Shown: positions 47,700 through 57,785 of the stretch, in pieces
Position numbering within the stretch: the stretch's first letter is position 1
How the letters are laid out: each line of letters starts with the position of its first letter
NCBI GenBank assembly: GCA_034440635.1
Contig: JAOTON010000900.1
Span: forward strand, 186,001 to 250,000
Direction: 5' to 3'
Length of the DNA: 64,000 bases
Source: Lepas anatifera
Taxonomy: Eukaryota > Arthropoda > Thecostraca > Lepadidae
The notes under the pieces: model-generated
The model's database searches: none
What the model was told of the DNA's origin: nothing
What the model saw: the letters and a program-made list of their open reading frames with translations, nothing else
Program-made: the position numbers and the translations under genes

Positions 47700-47974
47700 C
47701 ATAGGCAGATCCAAGATTGCCAATCGGAGGGGAGCACCTTCCCGGGGGCGCCAACCGGAGCAGGGGGCGCCACTTTTGACGGGAAAAACCTACCAGGTGG
47801 GCGTAAAATCCTATCGGTGAGCACCGATTTTCGCATCCTGGGGGAGAGTGGGAAGCGCCACTTCAGGCGAGTGCCATCGACCTTTCAGGGGGGCGCCGTG
47901 ACCATTTCAGGGGGCGCCCGGGATCGATCGGGGGCTGCATCTGCCCCTCCCCTTGCCCCCTGGATCCGCGTATG
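47700..47974 (-). mobile_element. hAT-like MITE
   Basis: The reverse-oriented relative of the MITE at 7106-7355: ends CATAGGCAGATCCAAG and CCTGGATCCGCGTATG, with the same inner order (AAAATCCTATCGGTGAGC, TTCGCATCCTGGGGG, GGGGCGCCGTGACCATTTCA). The flanks GACGGATC and GGCGGATC agree at 7 of 8 bases. Confidence 0.85.
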
Positions 47975-49002
47975 GGCGGATCTAGAATTTTAGTGAGGTG
48001 GGGGGGAAACGCGGAGCCTCAAAGTGGGCACTTTACCATCAACTTTTCACCCAAAGGGCGCCTATGGTATTCGGTTTTCGGTTGCCGTCATTTTGCTGGA
48101 TCGTATTTTTAACAACGTCCTATCCCACCCTCTCCCAGCCATAACAGTTTGTACCAGCCAAGCAAGATGCCTATTTGGCGTGATATTTGAAACAATTAAT
48201 TGCTAAACAGTTCAGTCCACACTTTTTTCGGCACCTCTTGAAAAATCTGTAACTACCACTAGGTCATGGAGAAATTCAAGATACTTGGGAAGATGCAACA
48301 GCTGAACATAAAGGTATATATCTGAGGATTTTTTCTATTAGTGAAGAGGGTTTAAGTTTATTTTAATATCAAATATGATAAGCATCATTTTGCCTTTCCA
48401 CGTGGCCAAGATTCGTAAGATAATGGTGAGAGGACATTGAAAATAATCGCAGCGAGTGTGAACCTGGCCTGTGCGCTGTCCAAGAAAATTACCTCAGCGG
48501 AAAAGCTTTAAGTTGTAGGAAACACAAACCGGACTTTAACCCACATTATTAATTGCTCCTAAAAAATAATGTTTGAACCAGATGGCAGACTCAAGGAGAT
48601 ATAAGGGAAGTTGAAACGTTAAGATAAACACAGAATGAAGTATGTGGGCATTTTCCATCGACCTTTATCTATATTCTCCAATTCATCAGCATGGGAGAAT
48701 TGCTCTTGTGCGTGAAATTTCGGAGGTGTTAAGAGAATTTCGGTAGCCATGTGATTGAATGCTGAAATAGATCATGCCATAGGCATGTGTGATTTGTGAC
48801 ATAAATGGGCCCTACTAGAATAAAAAGAAAACAGTTTCAACGTGTCCAAGTACTCTCTTGATAAATTGATAACTTTTTTCGTTTATTGGCTGTAATTTGC
48901 GCGTTTAATGATCATGTGCAGTGTTCAGATCGAAGTGAAAAGACCATTCAGATTGATAAAACGAGTATATTTTGTCACTGACCATCCACTTATACCATCA
49001 AC
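47975..49002. other. Unassigned AT-rich sequence inside the large element
   Basis: No transposase, RNA gene or repeat was recognised. If this part belongs to the original element it does not show a hAT catalytic signature. Confidence 0.35.
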
Positions 49003-50440
49003 CATCGCCTTCAGGTCAAGTTCAGGACTCATTTAAGAGAAGAGGTGAGCGTGCACTGTGCATGCCCAAATCGAGACACAGCCGCCCTCCCGATGGACAG
49101 ACCGCGCAGAAATACGTCCTCGTCGCGTTTGATTTCGCGCACGCGTACGACGTAGTGGACCACCACCTGCTACGCGTTCGCCTGCTGTAGATGGGGCTGT
49201 CAAATTGCACGGTGGCCTGGATTTGGCAGTGACTCCGGGACCGAAGAGTCCAGGTGGAACTAAATGGTGTGCATTCCAGTGAGCGCATTTTCCGAACTGG
49301 CCTGCCGTAAGGAAGTGTCTTATCGCCAGTTTTATTTTGTATGGGCGGCTCGGCTGGTAGACGCACTCTGCGCGGTTCCCGGATGCTCCCTACATGTACG
49401 CCGATGATACGGCGGCTCTCTGCACGGGCAACAACATCCAAGTCGCCAAGGACCGGGCGCAATAAAGCTGCTTCTGGCACCCTCATGAAGTGGACCCGAC
49501 AGCACAAAATGGTGGTATCAGGAGCCAAGATCCAAGTACTGGTGATGTCCCAGTGGGCCAGAGACGCCGATCCCTTCAATTTTAAGGTCGACGGGAAGTC
49601 TGTCACTGCTGGAGACACCCTACAGCTACTTGGCGTCACCATCGATCGGCTCCTCCATTTCGGTCCACACTGTAAGAGACTGTAGGAGAAGGTCCACCCC
49701 CGCATCTCCCACCTACGTCAACTGTCCGGCTGCAACTGGGGACTGCACGAACAGCACCTCCGAACCGTCGCTACTGGCTACGTGAGAGGAGCGATGGAGT
49801 AAGCGGCCGCAGCGTGGCTCCACGCCACACCGCCATTTCATGTCGAGCTGCTGGAACGCAAAATGAGAGCGTCGGCGCGTATCATCACAGGATGCACCCA
49901 CTCCACTCCCAGCCGAGTGAAGACTCCCCGCGTAGCGGCCAGAAGGAGGGTACTCGCGACCCGACTGCTGGTGAAATTCCATACCCTGCCGCCTGAAGAC
50001 CCTCTGTGAAGACGAGCGGAGGCGACAGCGCCCTCTCGACTCTCCTCGGTGACCGGGTGGCGGCAGGTGGGCAAAGACATGTGGGATCAAGCAGGCATCT
50101 CCCTCCCCATCGAGTCTTTCCTTCCTCGACGTCTTCCACTGTGGGTATGAGGAGAGTGAGTCACATTTCAACTAGACGTGGGCCCACTGACATCAGGAGC
50201 GCCACCTGTCCGGAAGAAGCGAGTAGCTCTCCCCCACCTCGCTTCCCTGACTCAATGTGCCACATGGGTGTGGACCGACGGGTCAGTGCACGGAGGGGTC
50301 ACGAGCGGGGGAGCTGGGTCTTCATCGAGTCACTAGACAGAGCCCAGCATGAGCTCAGGCGACCAGCAGGCTCGCTCTGCTCGAGTTTTCAGGCTGAGAT
50401 GGTAGCCATCCAAACTGCCTGTGTCTTCCTACTGGACTAA
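49003..50440 (+). mobile_element. Degraded non-LTR retrotransposon pol: reverse transcriptase and RNase H
   Basis: Around 49113 the frame encodes YVLVAFDFAHAYDVVDHHLL, the reverse transcriptase block with the first catalytic Asp. YMYADD, with the catalytic Asp pair, is at 49391-49408 in a shifted frame. Then VVSGAKIQVLVMSQWARDA and LLGVTIDRLLHFGPHC follow, typical of the thumb and connection. An RNase H start, WTDGSVHGG, lies at 50271; FQAEMVAIQTA, with a catalytic Glu, follows near 50390 in another frame. Stops (for example TAG at 49188) and several frameshifts break it, so it is dead. Domain order suggests a Jockey/I/R1-like clade. The 5' end, endonuclease and 3' tail were not seen. Confidence 0.85.
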
Positions 50441-51035
50441 TCAGTGCACACAGAAGATCCAGTCATCTTCAGCATGGCCTGCCAAGGTGACGACGCATTA
50501 TAGAAATAAAATGGCTTCAATGTCTGCAGATAAGACAGCGAATCGGTAAAAATCGCAAACTTCCTCACCATCAGCTTAGACACTTGGTCCAAACAGCAAA
50601 AAAAAAATGGAGTACAGCTCTGAAGTAAAAATGGATGCTTCGTAAGGCAAACTAGAAAACTTCTCAACATCGTCACCAACAAATGCACGCCCTGTGCCAT
50701 TGTCACTTTCTTTTGCAACCGTCTATATAGAAACAGACATGGTTTTCGAACGGCTCCGCAAGCAAGTTCATAAAATACTGGCGCGTCGGTTCAGGAGGCA
50801 AATTTTTGCTTTGTTGGCGTAGGTTGTGTTCGTGTTAACTGTCGAGATGAGCTATGGTTCAATAACAGCTGCTTCATGTGGTTCGACGAGATTGCTGTCG
50901 ATACCAGCCTGTGCCAGCCAGGCACAGACTCTCACTCCCTGGTGACGGGTTGCAAAACGCGAGCCACTGTCTATCTGACTGAGGTAGGCGTCGCCAAAAA
51001 AATGTTCCGTATGTGGGGCGTGTTGGTGACTTATT
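50441..51035. other. Unassigned sequence inside the large element
   Basis: The first part may be the remaining 3' end of the retrotransposon, but no tail or target duplication was identified. No gene recognised. Confidence 0.35.
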
Positions 51036-51494
51036 TTAAAGGGAACGTGGCACCTTGGTAAAATCCTGGAATTTTGTGTAATTAGGCGTACTTTTAGCCG
51101 AAAATAATGAAACCACTCATGATTTCTCTGAAAAATGTACAACAAGCTCAATGCTTTTATTTTTAAAATACTCCTCTAGATAAATGAATAAATATCTGCC
51201 TCTGGATGATGTCATGATCTGGCAACCACTACCATACTCGAAACACTTCAAGGGCTTCGATTGGCTGATGCTCATCGTGATGTCAGCATATGTCGTCACA
51301 CCAGCAGCTCACAACAATGGCCGCCTGGCGAGAGGTACATGAGAGGTACATTTCGGGTAGGTTTTAGTTTTTTTTTCTACGGAAAAATCGAGTTCCAAGA
51401 CAAATGATATATAGAGCACCTGGTTTTCCGATTCGCTTTACAACTTGGCTATCTCAGTTAAAATCACGTTCTAAAGGTGCCACATTCCTTTTAA
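51036..51494 (-). mobile_element. TTAA-type MITE, family M (copy 2)
   Basis: 459 bp with ends TTAAAGGGAACGTGGCACCT and AGGTGCCACATTCCTTTTAA, the reverse-oriented copy of 13611-14068. The internal block GATGATGTCATGATCTGGCA matches that copy's complement. Confidence 0.9.
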
Positions 51495-51825
51495 TGGCTT
51501 AATGCAAAGCGAGTATCTTACTGCGCATTTGTAGCGGTATTTCACTAATTTCCACTAGCATGCTTATTATGGGTGAAGCTTGGAACGCTCCTGTTACTAT
51601 TCTGATAGCGAGATGACGGACATATCGATAATCTTTTTCGCGGACTAAGGAGTGGCCTCATACGCAACCCCGGTCTGCGACCTGGGATAACCCCCCACCG
51701 GCGCAGGAGAGCCGCATGACAATGTGCTGAAATCAACCATATTTCATTCTCAATGTATCTCTTCATAAGCCTGTAGGTGAGTGCCATCATTCTTTTCTTT
51801 GAAATAAATAGTAAATATCCCGCAG

Positions 51826-51897
51826 TCAACCCCGGATTCGACCCGCGCACCCCTCATCACGAGACAGGACCTCTAACCACTAGACCACTGCGCCACA
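51826..51897 (-). mobile_element. tRNA-like sequence, probable SINE head
   Basis: On the minus strand it reads GTGGCGCAGTGGTCTAGTGG, TTAGAGGTCCTGTCTCG, then GCGGGTCGAATCCGGGGTT. The A-box-like and B-box-like words are in tRNA order over about 72 bases. The anticodon arm and acceptor stem do not pair cleanly, so a pseudo-tRNA or SINE head is preferred over a functional tRNA gene. Confidence 0.55.
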
Positions 51898-53755
51898 CTG
51901 TACCGACTCCCACTAACCCTACACCTGTGACCCGTCAGGAGGTCACTGGCCGGTATCACGCAATCAAAACGATGCCGTGATCGTGGCGCCGGGTGTTGTG
52001 TTCGTACAGAAAAGGCATGGTATAAAGCTGCTTCTAGAAGACGAACCAAACATTAGATTCGCCTAGAATCACTTGTATCGGCGACCCAGGACCCTAAGCT
52101 AGCTTTATGCCAAATTGCATCCACTTCCATTCATTTTGAGGACTTGAAACCATGGTGAGAAGCAAACATGTTCCGAGAAATTTAGCTCCTTGAAATACCC
52201 TTTAGGACGAATTACTCGAAAGCCGTTGGAGATAAGTGGGTAGTGTAAATGAATTGAATGACTGCAATTAATTTTCTTATTCAGTCATGTCAATTCTGAG
52301 CTTGTGAATGACATGTGCTCTGAACCGAAAAGCTGCAAATAAATGGTTTTCTACTAAAATTATATTTATACATATCAGACAATGAATTTTATTATCACGA
52401 TATCCATCTCCGAATATTATCAGGCGGAAGCAATGTTCTTTCATTATTTGAAATGAAAAGTGAAATCGGCGCATTTGATCGCGAGAGATTAAGATTTAAA
52501 TGAAATGAGCAAAAATGTAGTCCTCCGGCAAAATGGCAAAAACTAGGTCAAAATTTTACGTTTTCCACTGGAAACTATGCCTAAGCACAAGAAAATTGAC
52601 GTAGCTGCCTCCACGTGGCTGTCTTTAAACTAACTGAAGCGTGCCTTCTGACATTTCGAGCTTACAAGTCGGCTGTCAAATTTCAGTATCTTTTTTGCTT
52701 GTACTAGAAATACTGCGTTTTGGCGTAATAAATATTGTCGGACCAGTTCGAACTTTTTTCTTAGGTGGCCTTGTTGCTTATTCAAAAGGAGGCAAATTTC
52801 AAGTTTGTCGCTTAAGAAATAAAAATGATAAACATGCAAAATTGAAAACATTTGTTCCAAAATTTCTCAAAAACTATTTTGAATTTAAATTCCGGGGCCT
52901 TAGTTTGGGCGTCTAGCGTAAAAGGGCAATCACCCTACACAATTGCAGAGCCCTGGTATCAACTGTCAGAACCGCCAAACGGCCAGAATAGAGCCTCTTG
53001 AGAAATCTCAATCCGCTTCGCTCCATGGATTTCGTCATGCGGCTCTGACACAGCCGTACTCGATCTTCGGACGAATAAGTGATCTATACAGCATAAGAAG
53101 CTTTTAACGTAGCGTATAAGAATGAGCGTATAACGTGCGCATAACGTATATATAGGCGATAAGCGTATAACGTGTATAGCATGAGAAACATTTCTCTATC
53201 TGCACGGTATCTCATCCTCGTCAACACCTTCAGTATTTTCAGCGTATCGAAACATTTTTTTGCGGAAATCTTTCAGGTGTGGCACATATGAAAGCTTATC
53301 GAGTGTGAGCCTGATAAATCCGGTTTCTGCTACAACGTCGCTCGGATTTCCGCGAATTTACGAAATCGGGTATTCAGTCTCAATGTCTATTATAAAAGTG
53401 CATGCACTATGTCTTTGAACTTGAAAATTTCAGTCCATTGCGTGTGATCCATTGCTGCAATATGTCAAGGCCAAGCTGCAGCCGCCTCTGCGCAGCTGCT
53501 GTAGTAGACACTGTCACACATATTGTGAAGTCTTCAACGAAAAACACGTGACGTATGTTTGCGGGAAGTGTCTGCAATATCATTGGTCATAACTGCAAAC
53601 AAGGCTATGAATATCGCAGAATCCTGGGCTATGCTACTCTGTTGCTGATGCCAATCCGATACGACTGAGTTTACGCGAAATCTAAAATACCTATTTTTCG
53701 GAATATTAGAAATAAACCACCCCAAGTGGCCTCGCACGCCGAGTCCAAAGAGTTT
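51898..53755. other. Unassigned AT-rich sequence inside the large element
   Basis: No domain recognised. A short cluster of GCGTATAACGT words lies at 53100-53175. The 91-codon frame at 52641-52916 has no known signature. Confidence 0.35.
53090..53185 (+). repeat. Cluster of CGTATAACGT words
   Basis: GCGTATAAGAATGAGCGTAT, AACGTGCGCATAACGTATAT and GCGTATAACGTGTATAGCAT show five or six loose copies of GCGTATAACG within 90 bp. Unknown significance. Confidence 0.6.
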
Positions 53756-53764
53756 CTGCAGAAC

Positions 53765-53830
53765 GCCATTGGATAGCAAAGGCGCCCCCAAGAGATGATG
53801 GCGCCCCCTGGGGAGGAAGGCGCCCCCTCC
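53765..53830 (+). repeat. Right-end GGCGCC units of the large element
   Basis: Three GGCGCCCCC-type units (GGATAGCAAAGGCGCCCCCA, ATGGCGCCCCCTGGGG, AAGGCGCCCCCTCC) sit just inside the right terminus. They mirror, in direct orientation, the long arrays at the left end. Confidence 0.85.
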
Positions 53831-53989
53831 AGAAAATCTTGCACCACTTCTCGAAAATGGAATCCGCCGTCTCTGGCAGTTTGAAATGGGTGAAAGCATG
53901 GGAAGCTCTAGAACTACTGTCTAAAACGCAACTAGCACTATTACGGCTTGGTTCTAGTCAAGTGAAACTACCATGAGTGAACATCCCGG

Positions 53990-54120
53990 GGAGGAGGAGG
54001 GGTCAAGACCCGCCTGGATTTTTTGTCTCCCACCGACTTTGTCTAGGGCTTGGGTTGCAGTGCTAGCGTTAAACCATCCAGAACCTCTCCTGGATCGTGA
54101 AGAAATATCCAGCCATGGAG
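53990..54120 (+). repeat. Dispersed repeat family N, copy 2
   Basis: TCTCCCACCGACTTTGTCTA, AGGGCTTGGGTTGC, CCATCCAGAACC and CTGGATCGTGAAGAAATATC match the copy at 4825-4968 in order and spacing. Confidence 0.6.
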
Positions 54121-54889
54121 ACATAAATATATCGAAAGCATAGTTGTGCGCAATGCCACAGATCAAATGTTTTGCAGGAAAAGAAGCAAAATAAGTTGTT
54201 TTAAGTGCGCAAGATAGCGGAGCGGATCAGGTGCATATCATCATCATACCATCACAAAATACATTAGTCATGAGGATGAGAAAGATGATGTGCTGACCAG
54301 CGTTACAATGACCAGTGGCGTGCCTGGAAATGAGGAGGTTCACATTGATGCAACTATGGAGCACGCTACTTGCTGCAAAGAAAACTTGGAAAGATGGAAA
54401 TGGACCCGTTTGGAGATTTGGAGATTAATCAAGCAAATGTACACCGGGTGGAAGGAGATAACGGATTGAGTTTTCAAAACTTTTCATCTCTATGCTGAAT
54501 ATTACGATTTCTCGTTAAAAGCTTAGTGAGCATCAGTCACAAAGTCTGGGAGGCGGAGGAGCAAGGGGGTAGAGACAAGAGAAACGGATTCCAAAAACCT
54601 TTGATATTCAAAAATTTCTTAAAATACTATTGTGTTCACAATTTTAGTCTATCCCCCGCAAATCATCAGTCTAGGTTAACCACTATTGTATACTATTTGC
54701 AAATGCAGTTAGTGTTGTCTTTAATTAAACCTTAAGAGCATAAAACTGTCTAAACATTTTACTATGGCCAATATACAAGAGCAAATAAAAACACTTCACA
54801 AAACTGCAGTAAAAGCGATGCGCATTGGGCCGCTGAGTGCGGTGACTGCGCCGCCCGGAAGCCGGCCGCGCAGTGCCAGCCGATGTCCC
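54121..54889. other. Unassigned sequence
   Basis: AT-rich, no gene recognised; a short GC-rich spot at 54830-54885 borders the next MITE. Confidence 0.35.
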
Positions 54890-55052
54890 AAACGCCCAGC
54901 GGGTCATTTTTGTCCGGTGTCATATCTCAGCATCTAAAAGTGGTATCGGTTTCAAACTTTCGGGACATCTTATTGGGCATATTCTAAACATGGGAAAACA
55001 TTTGTTTTGCCAATTTGAAAGCTGGAAGTAGGTGCGGGCGTTAATGGGTTAA
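54890..55052. mobile_element. TTAA-type MITE, family H (copy 2)
   Basis: Left AACGCCCAGCGGGTCATTTT and right GGGCGTTAATGGGTTAA correspond to the two layers of the family H end at 42041. The body is only about 160 bp, so this is a deletion derivative or a shorter member. Confidence 0.65.
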
Positions 55053-55240
55053 AGAATGAGTTCTCCACAAAAGTCGTCCTAATTGCGAGCTCCAACGCCA
55101 GTTCATTCTCTCAGCCGATTTCACAACCATGAAAAGGACAAGTGAGCGCGGGAAAGAAGTTGAAATGCTTAACTGGTGTCTGGTGTCAATTGTATTGTAC
55201 GCCATCATGGTCGTCTGTTGTCACGTACGATCGTACGTTA

Positions 55241-56271
55241 TTAACCCTCGCCCCACCGGGGGGGCATCGATGGCCCCCTAAGGTTTTTTGGCGATAGCAG
55301 AAAAACGACGAAACGCAGCACCGCGGTTGAGGGCTCTATCTCTCACTTTATCATTTTCCCACCATTCCTTAAAACGTTTACCCCGGGTCACCCAAGGTCA
55401 GGTCACCAGGCGAGGTCAACCAAGGTCACCTCACTTCAACTTTGAAGCTCTATAAGAGCCACATTTCTTAGTCGATCGATTTGAAACCTGCTTCACTTCA
55501 TGACCCATCCAGGGTCTACAACGCTTATATCCGGGATTTTTCGATTTCGTGACCTGAGGTCAGGTCACGAGGCGACCTCTCCCATTGGAAAAGCATGGAA
55601 AAAGCTGTCTCATGATCTAAAAGCCACAAAAATGATTGCAAATACTCACACTGCTCAGAACAGCGTTTTTAGACACCCTTTCACGGATCCCAGGGGTCAT
55701 ATTTTCCCTTTGATTTCTCCAAGGTCATCCAAGGTCACCAGGGGTCAAAAACAGTATTTTGACAATAACTTTTGACCTAATTAAGCTAGAGCGCTGAAAC
55801 AAACACCATCGTGTTTGTCTTGTCACTGGCTTTCATTTGATATACAACAAGATCACTTTCTGACCTTTTGTGACCTCAGGTCATATTAGGTCACGAGGTG
55901 ACCTCTGGAGGTCAAACCACTGGCGGGAGGTCTTAACGTTTCAGATAGTGGAAAAAGGTCTGGCAATTTCCTATGAAATGTACTTAACCAGATCTCAATA
56001 GCTCTAATGGCATAGGAGTTATGCCCAGTTTTCTTAAGCATTGCATATTTGAGTGAAAATAGCCTATCGTGACCTTTCTTGACCTCTGGAGGTCAAACCA
56101 TTGACCTGAGTGCTTAAGCATGCGAAGTAATTTCTTACTGAATTCACGCGAGGTTTCTAATGCACTTTGCAGATTTTCGCTAACTTCCATATTTTCGGAG
56201 TTAGAAGGGGGGCATCGATGGCCCCCGGTGGGGCGAAGGTGGCGCAGGACCCCCGGTGGGGCGCGGGTTAA
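55241..56271 (+). mobile_element. TTAA-type element, family A (copy 2)
   Basis: 1.03 kb bounded by TTAA (55241-55244, 56268-56271). Ends TTAACCCTCGCCCCACCGGG and CCCGGTGGGGCGCGGGTTAA; the CATCGATGGCCCCC palindrome near each end is slightly damaged. Collinear with 28933-29965 but with more substitutions, so it inserted earlier or from a different source copy. Non-coding, AGGTCA-rich. Confidence 0.9.
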
Positions 56272-56296
56272 TACCGGCACTGGAAATGGGTCTGGC

Positions 56297-57158
56297 TCTA
56301 ACGTGCACTGAAAGGGAGGGCCTGGCAGACCATCTTCCTGATATCTAAAAAAACTAAGAGGCTTTAAAAAAACGCCCGTTTGGAGGTAGGTGGGGTATAG
56401 TGATCCACATTATGATCCATTTTCATCGACCTAGGTTAATATGTTCAATGTCAAGCGAGGTAAAAAAGTCAAATATTGGTCATGGAGGGGACCTATCGGG
56501 AAATGTCTTGACTAAGCGAAACAAGTCTGGAATTATCTAAAATGGACCCAAGTCAAAGAAGGGAAGGTCTTAAGAAATTTTCCTCCAAATTTAGGGTCAA
56601 TGTCATTTAAGGTCATTGACCTTTGACGTCACAATATGACTATTTCCTATCATGTGCACTATGACTAGCACTATAGCAACCATTGGACGGGAAATAAAGA
56701 TTGACCTTGACCTGTGACCTTGAACCATACCTTGAGGTATCGTAACAATGACGTCATATCATAATATACGCTATACTGTGTAACACCATTTGACCGAAAG
56801 CACTGGGGACCTAGGAAAACTTATATGACCTTGAACTGTGACTTTTGACATTGAACTTCAAGTGATACGACCTCGACATATCATCTCGTTTCTATGACAT
56901 TATAGCATCACTAATTGGGTTCCGATGCAGGCGAACTGACGCAACTGCGCGATTGTGGCGATCTCAAAATGTAGCTTTGAATTTAAAAACTTATAATTCA
57001 AAAATTTTCAACTGATTCTTAAAATTCACCTATAAACGTGCCGTTCGATTCTCTAAAATGTAATTAAACAACATTTTCCGGCTGCAAATAGTTCTCCGGC
57101 CACGTTGGTAAAATTTGTCGGGGAGGGAGCCTCCACGCCCCCTCCATTGCACGTGTTA
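56297..57158 (+). mobile_element. GGTCA-rich element, family L (copy 2), probably TTAA-type
   Basis: The right end GCCCCCTCCATTGCACGTG then TTAA (57155-57158) has as complement TTAACACGTGCAATGGAGGG. The left part CTAACGTGCACTGAAAGGGA is similar, which suggests worn inverted ends. The core from AAAAACGCCCGTTTGGAGGT to about 56975 matches 15755-16400. The body is rich in TTGACCT and GGTCA words. Non-coding. Confidence 0.6.
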
Positions 57159-57461
57159 AACGCCTTGCGTTGTATAGGTACTCTCCCGTGCTGTGGTTCC
57201 TGACATTGCGCCTATAAGCAGAGCTGCAAAAAGTCGGGCTCTCGGGTCATAAAGTGCCCGACAGATTTTAGGGCACGGTATGGTCTTGCGACAGATCTTA
57301 CAATCTGTGAGAAAAAAATCTTGAAAGGAATCAGAAAATATTTTTTGTTCTAAAAAAACTCAATATTAGAATTGTCACCTCTTTCACTCAACAAGTTTTC
57401 ATGAATTTGCACCTCTCCCATATCAAGCCAGTGTGCGGCAAGAACCGATGGAAAATCGAGG
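57159..57461. other. Unassigned spacer
   Basis: Nothing recognised. Confidence 0.4.
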
Positions 57462-57576
57462 GACTTATGAATCGAGGGACCTTTGAATAGAGGGCCTTAT
57501 GTACAGAGGGTCTTTTCGAGGGACTTATGAATCGAGGAACCTTTGAATAGAGGGCCTTATGCACAGAGGGCCTTTT
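57462..57576. repeat. Tandem duplication, ~58-bp unit, two copies
   Basis: GAGGGACTTATGAATCGAGG, ACCTTTGAATAGAGGGCC and TTATGTACAGAGGGTCTTTT occur twice in a row with few changes. The minus-strand frame over it (57388-57618) simply repeats the same peptide and is not called. Confidence 0.9.
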
Positions 57577-57749
57577 AAACGTCACCCAGAAAATCCTCTG
57601 CTGGAAAAATTCCTTCACCGGCCAGTCGGGCCCGATTTATATTCCATAGCACGCGACAGCTTGGCCCGACAGGCCGCCGTAAAGGTAAAGGCGACAGGCA
57701 AAACAGTTTTTTTCCTTCGTTTCCTTCGTTTGGAAGTACGCTCAACGCT

Positions 57750-57785
57750 GCCACAAGGGCGCTGTTTGAACAGCGCCCTTGCGGC
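57750..57785. repeat. 17-bp hairpin
   Basis: GCCACAAGGGCGCTGTT and AACAGCGCCCTTGCGGC are complements with one mismatch and a two-base loop. The GC-rich stem could be a terminator-like or foldback structure; context gives no function. Confidence 0.85.

Larger units (their letters stand above)
45475..53875 (+). mobile_element. Apparent 8.4-kb hAT-like insertion with perfect 8-bp TSD, composite
   Basis: The left end CAGGGACGGCGGATTCCA and the complement of the right end, CAGAGACGGCGGATTCCA, agree at 17 of 18 bases. They are directly flanked by identical 8-mers, GCAGTTTG, at 45467-45474 and 53876-53883. Both ends then show a GTGGTGCA-type motif and GGCGCCCCC arrays, long on the left and three units on the right. 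The interior holds a minus-strand SINE, a hAT MITE, a degraded reverse transcriptase/RNase H remnant, an M MITE and a tRNA-like piece, plus unassigned sequence. No hAT transposase is recognised. Its left terminus is repeated at 46007, by nested insertion or tandem duplication. It is most likely a MITE-like or larger element swollen by later insertions. Confidence 0.7.

Noticed and set aside
57388..57618. 76-codon frame with a duplicated peptide
   Set aside because: It merely translates a two-copy tandem DNA duplication.
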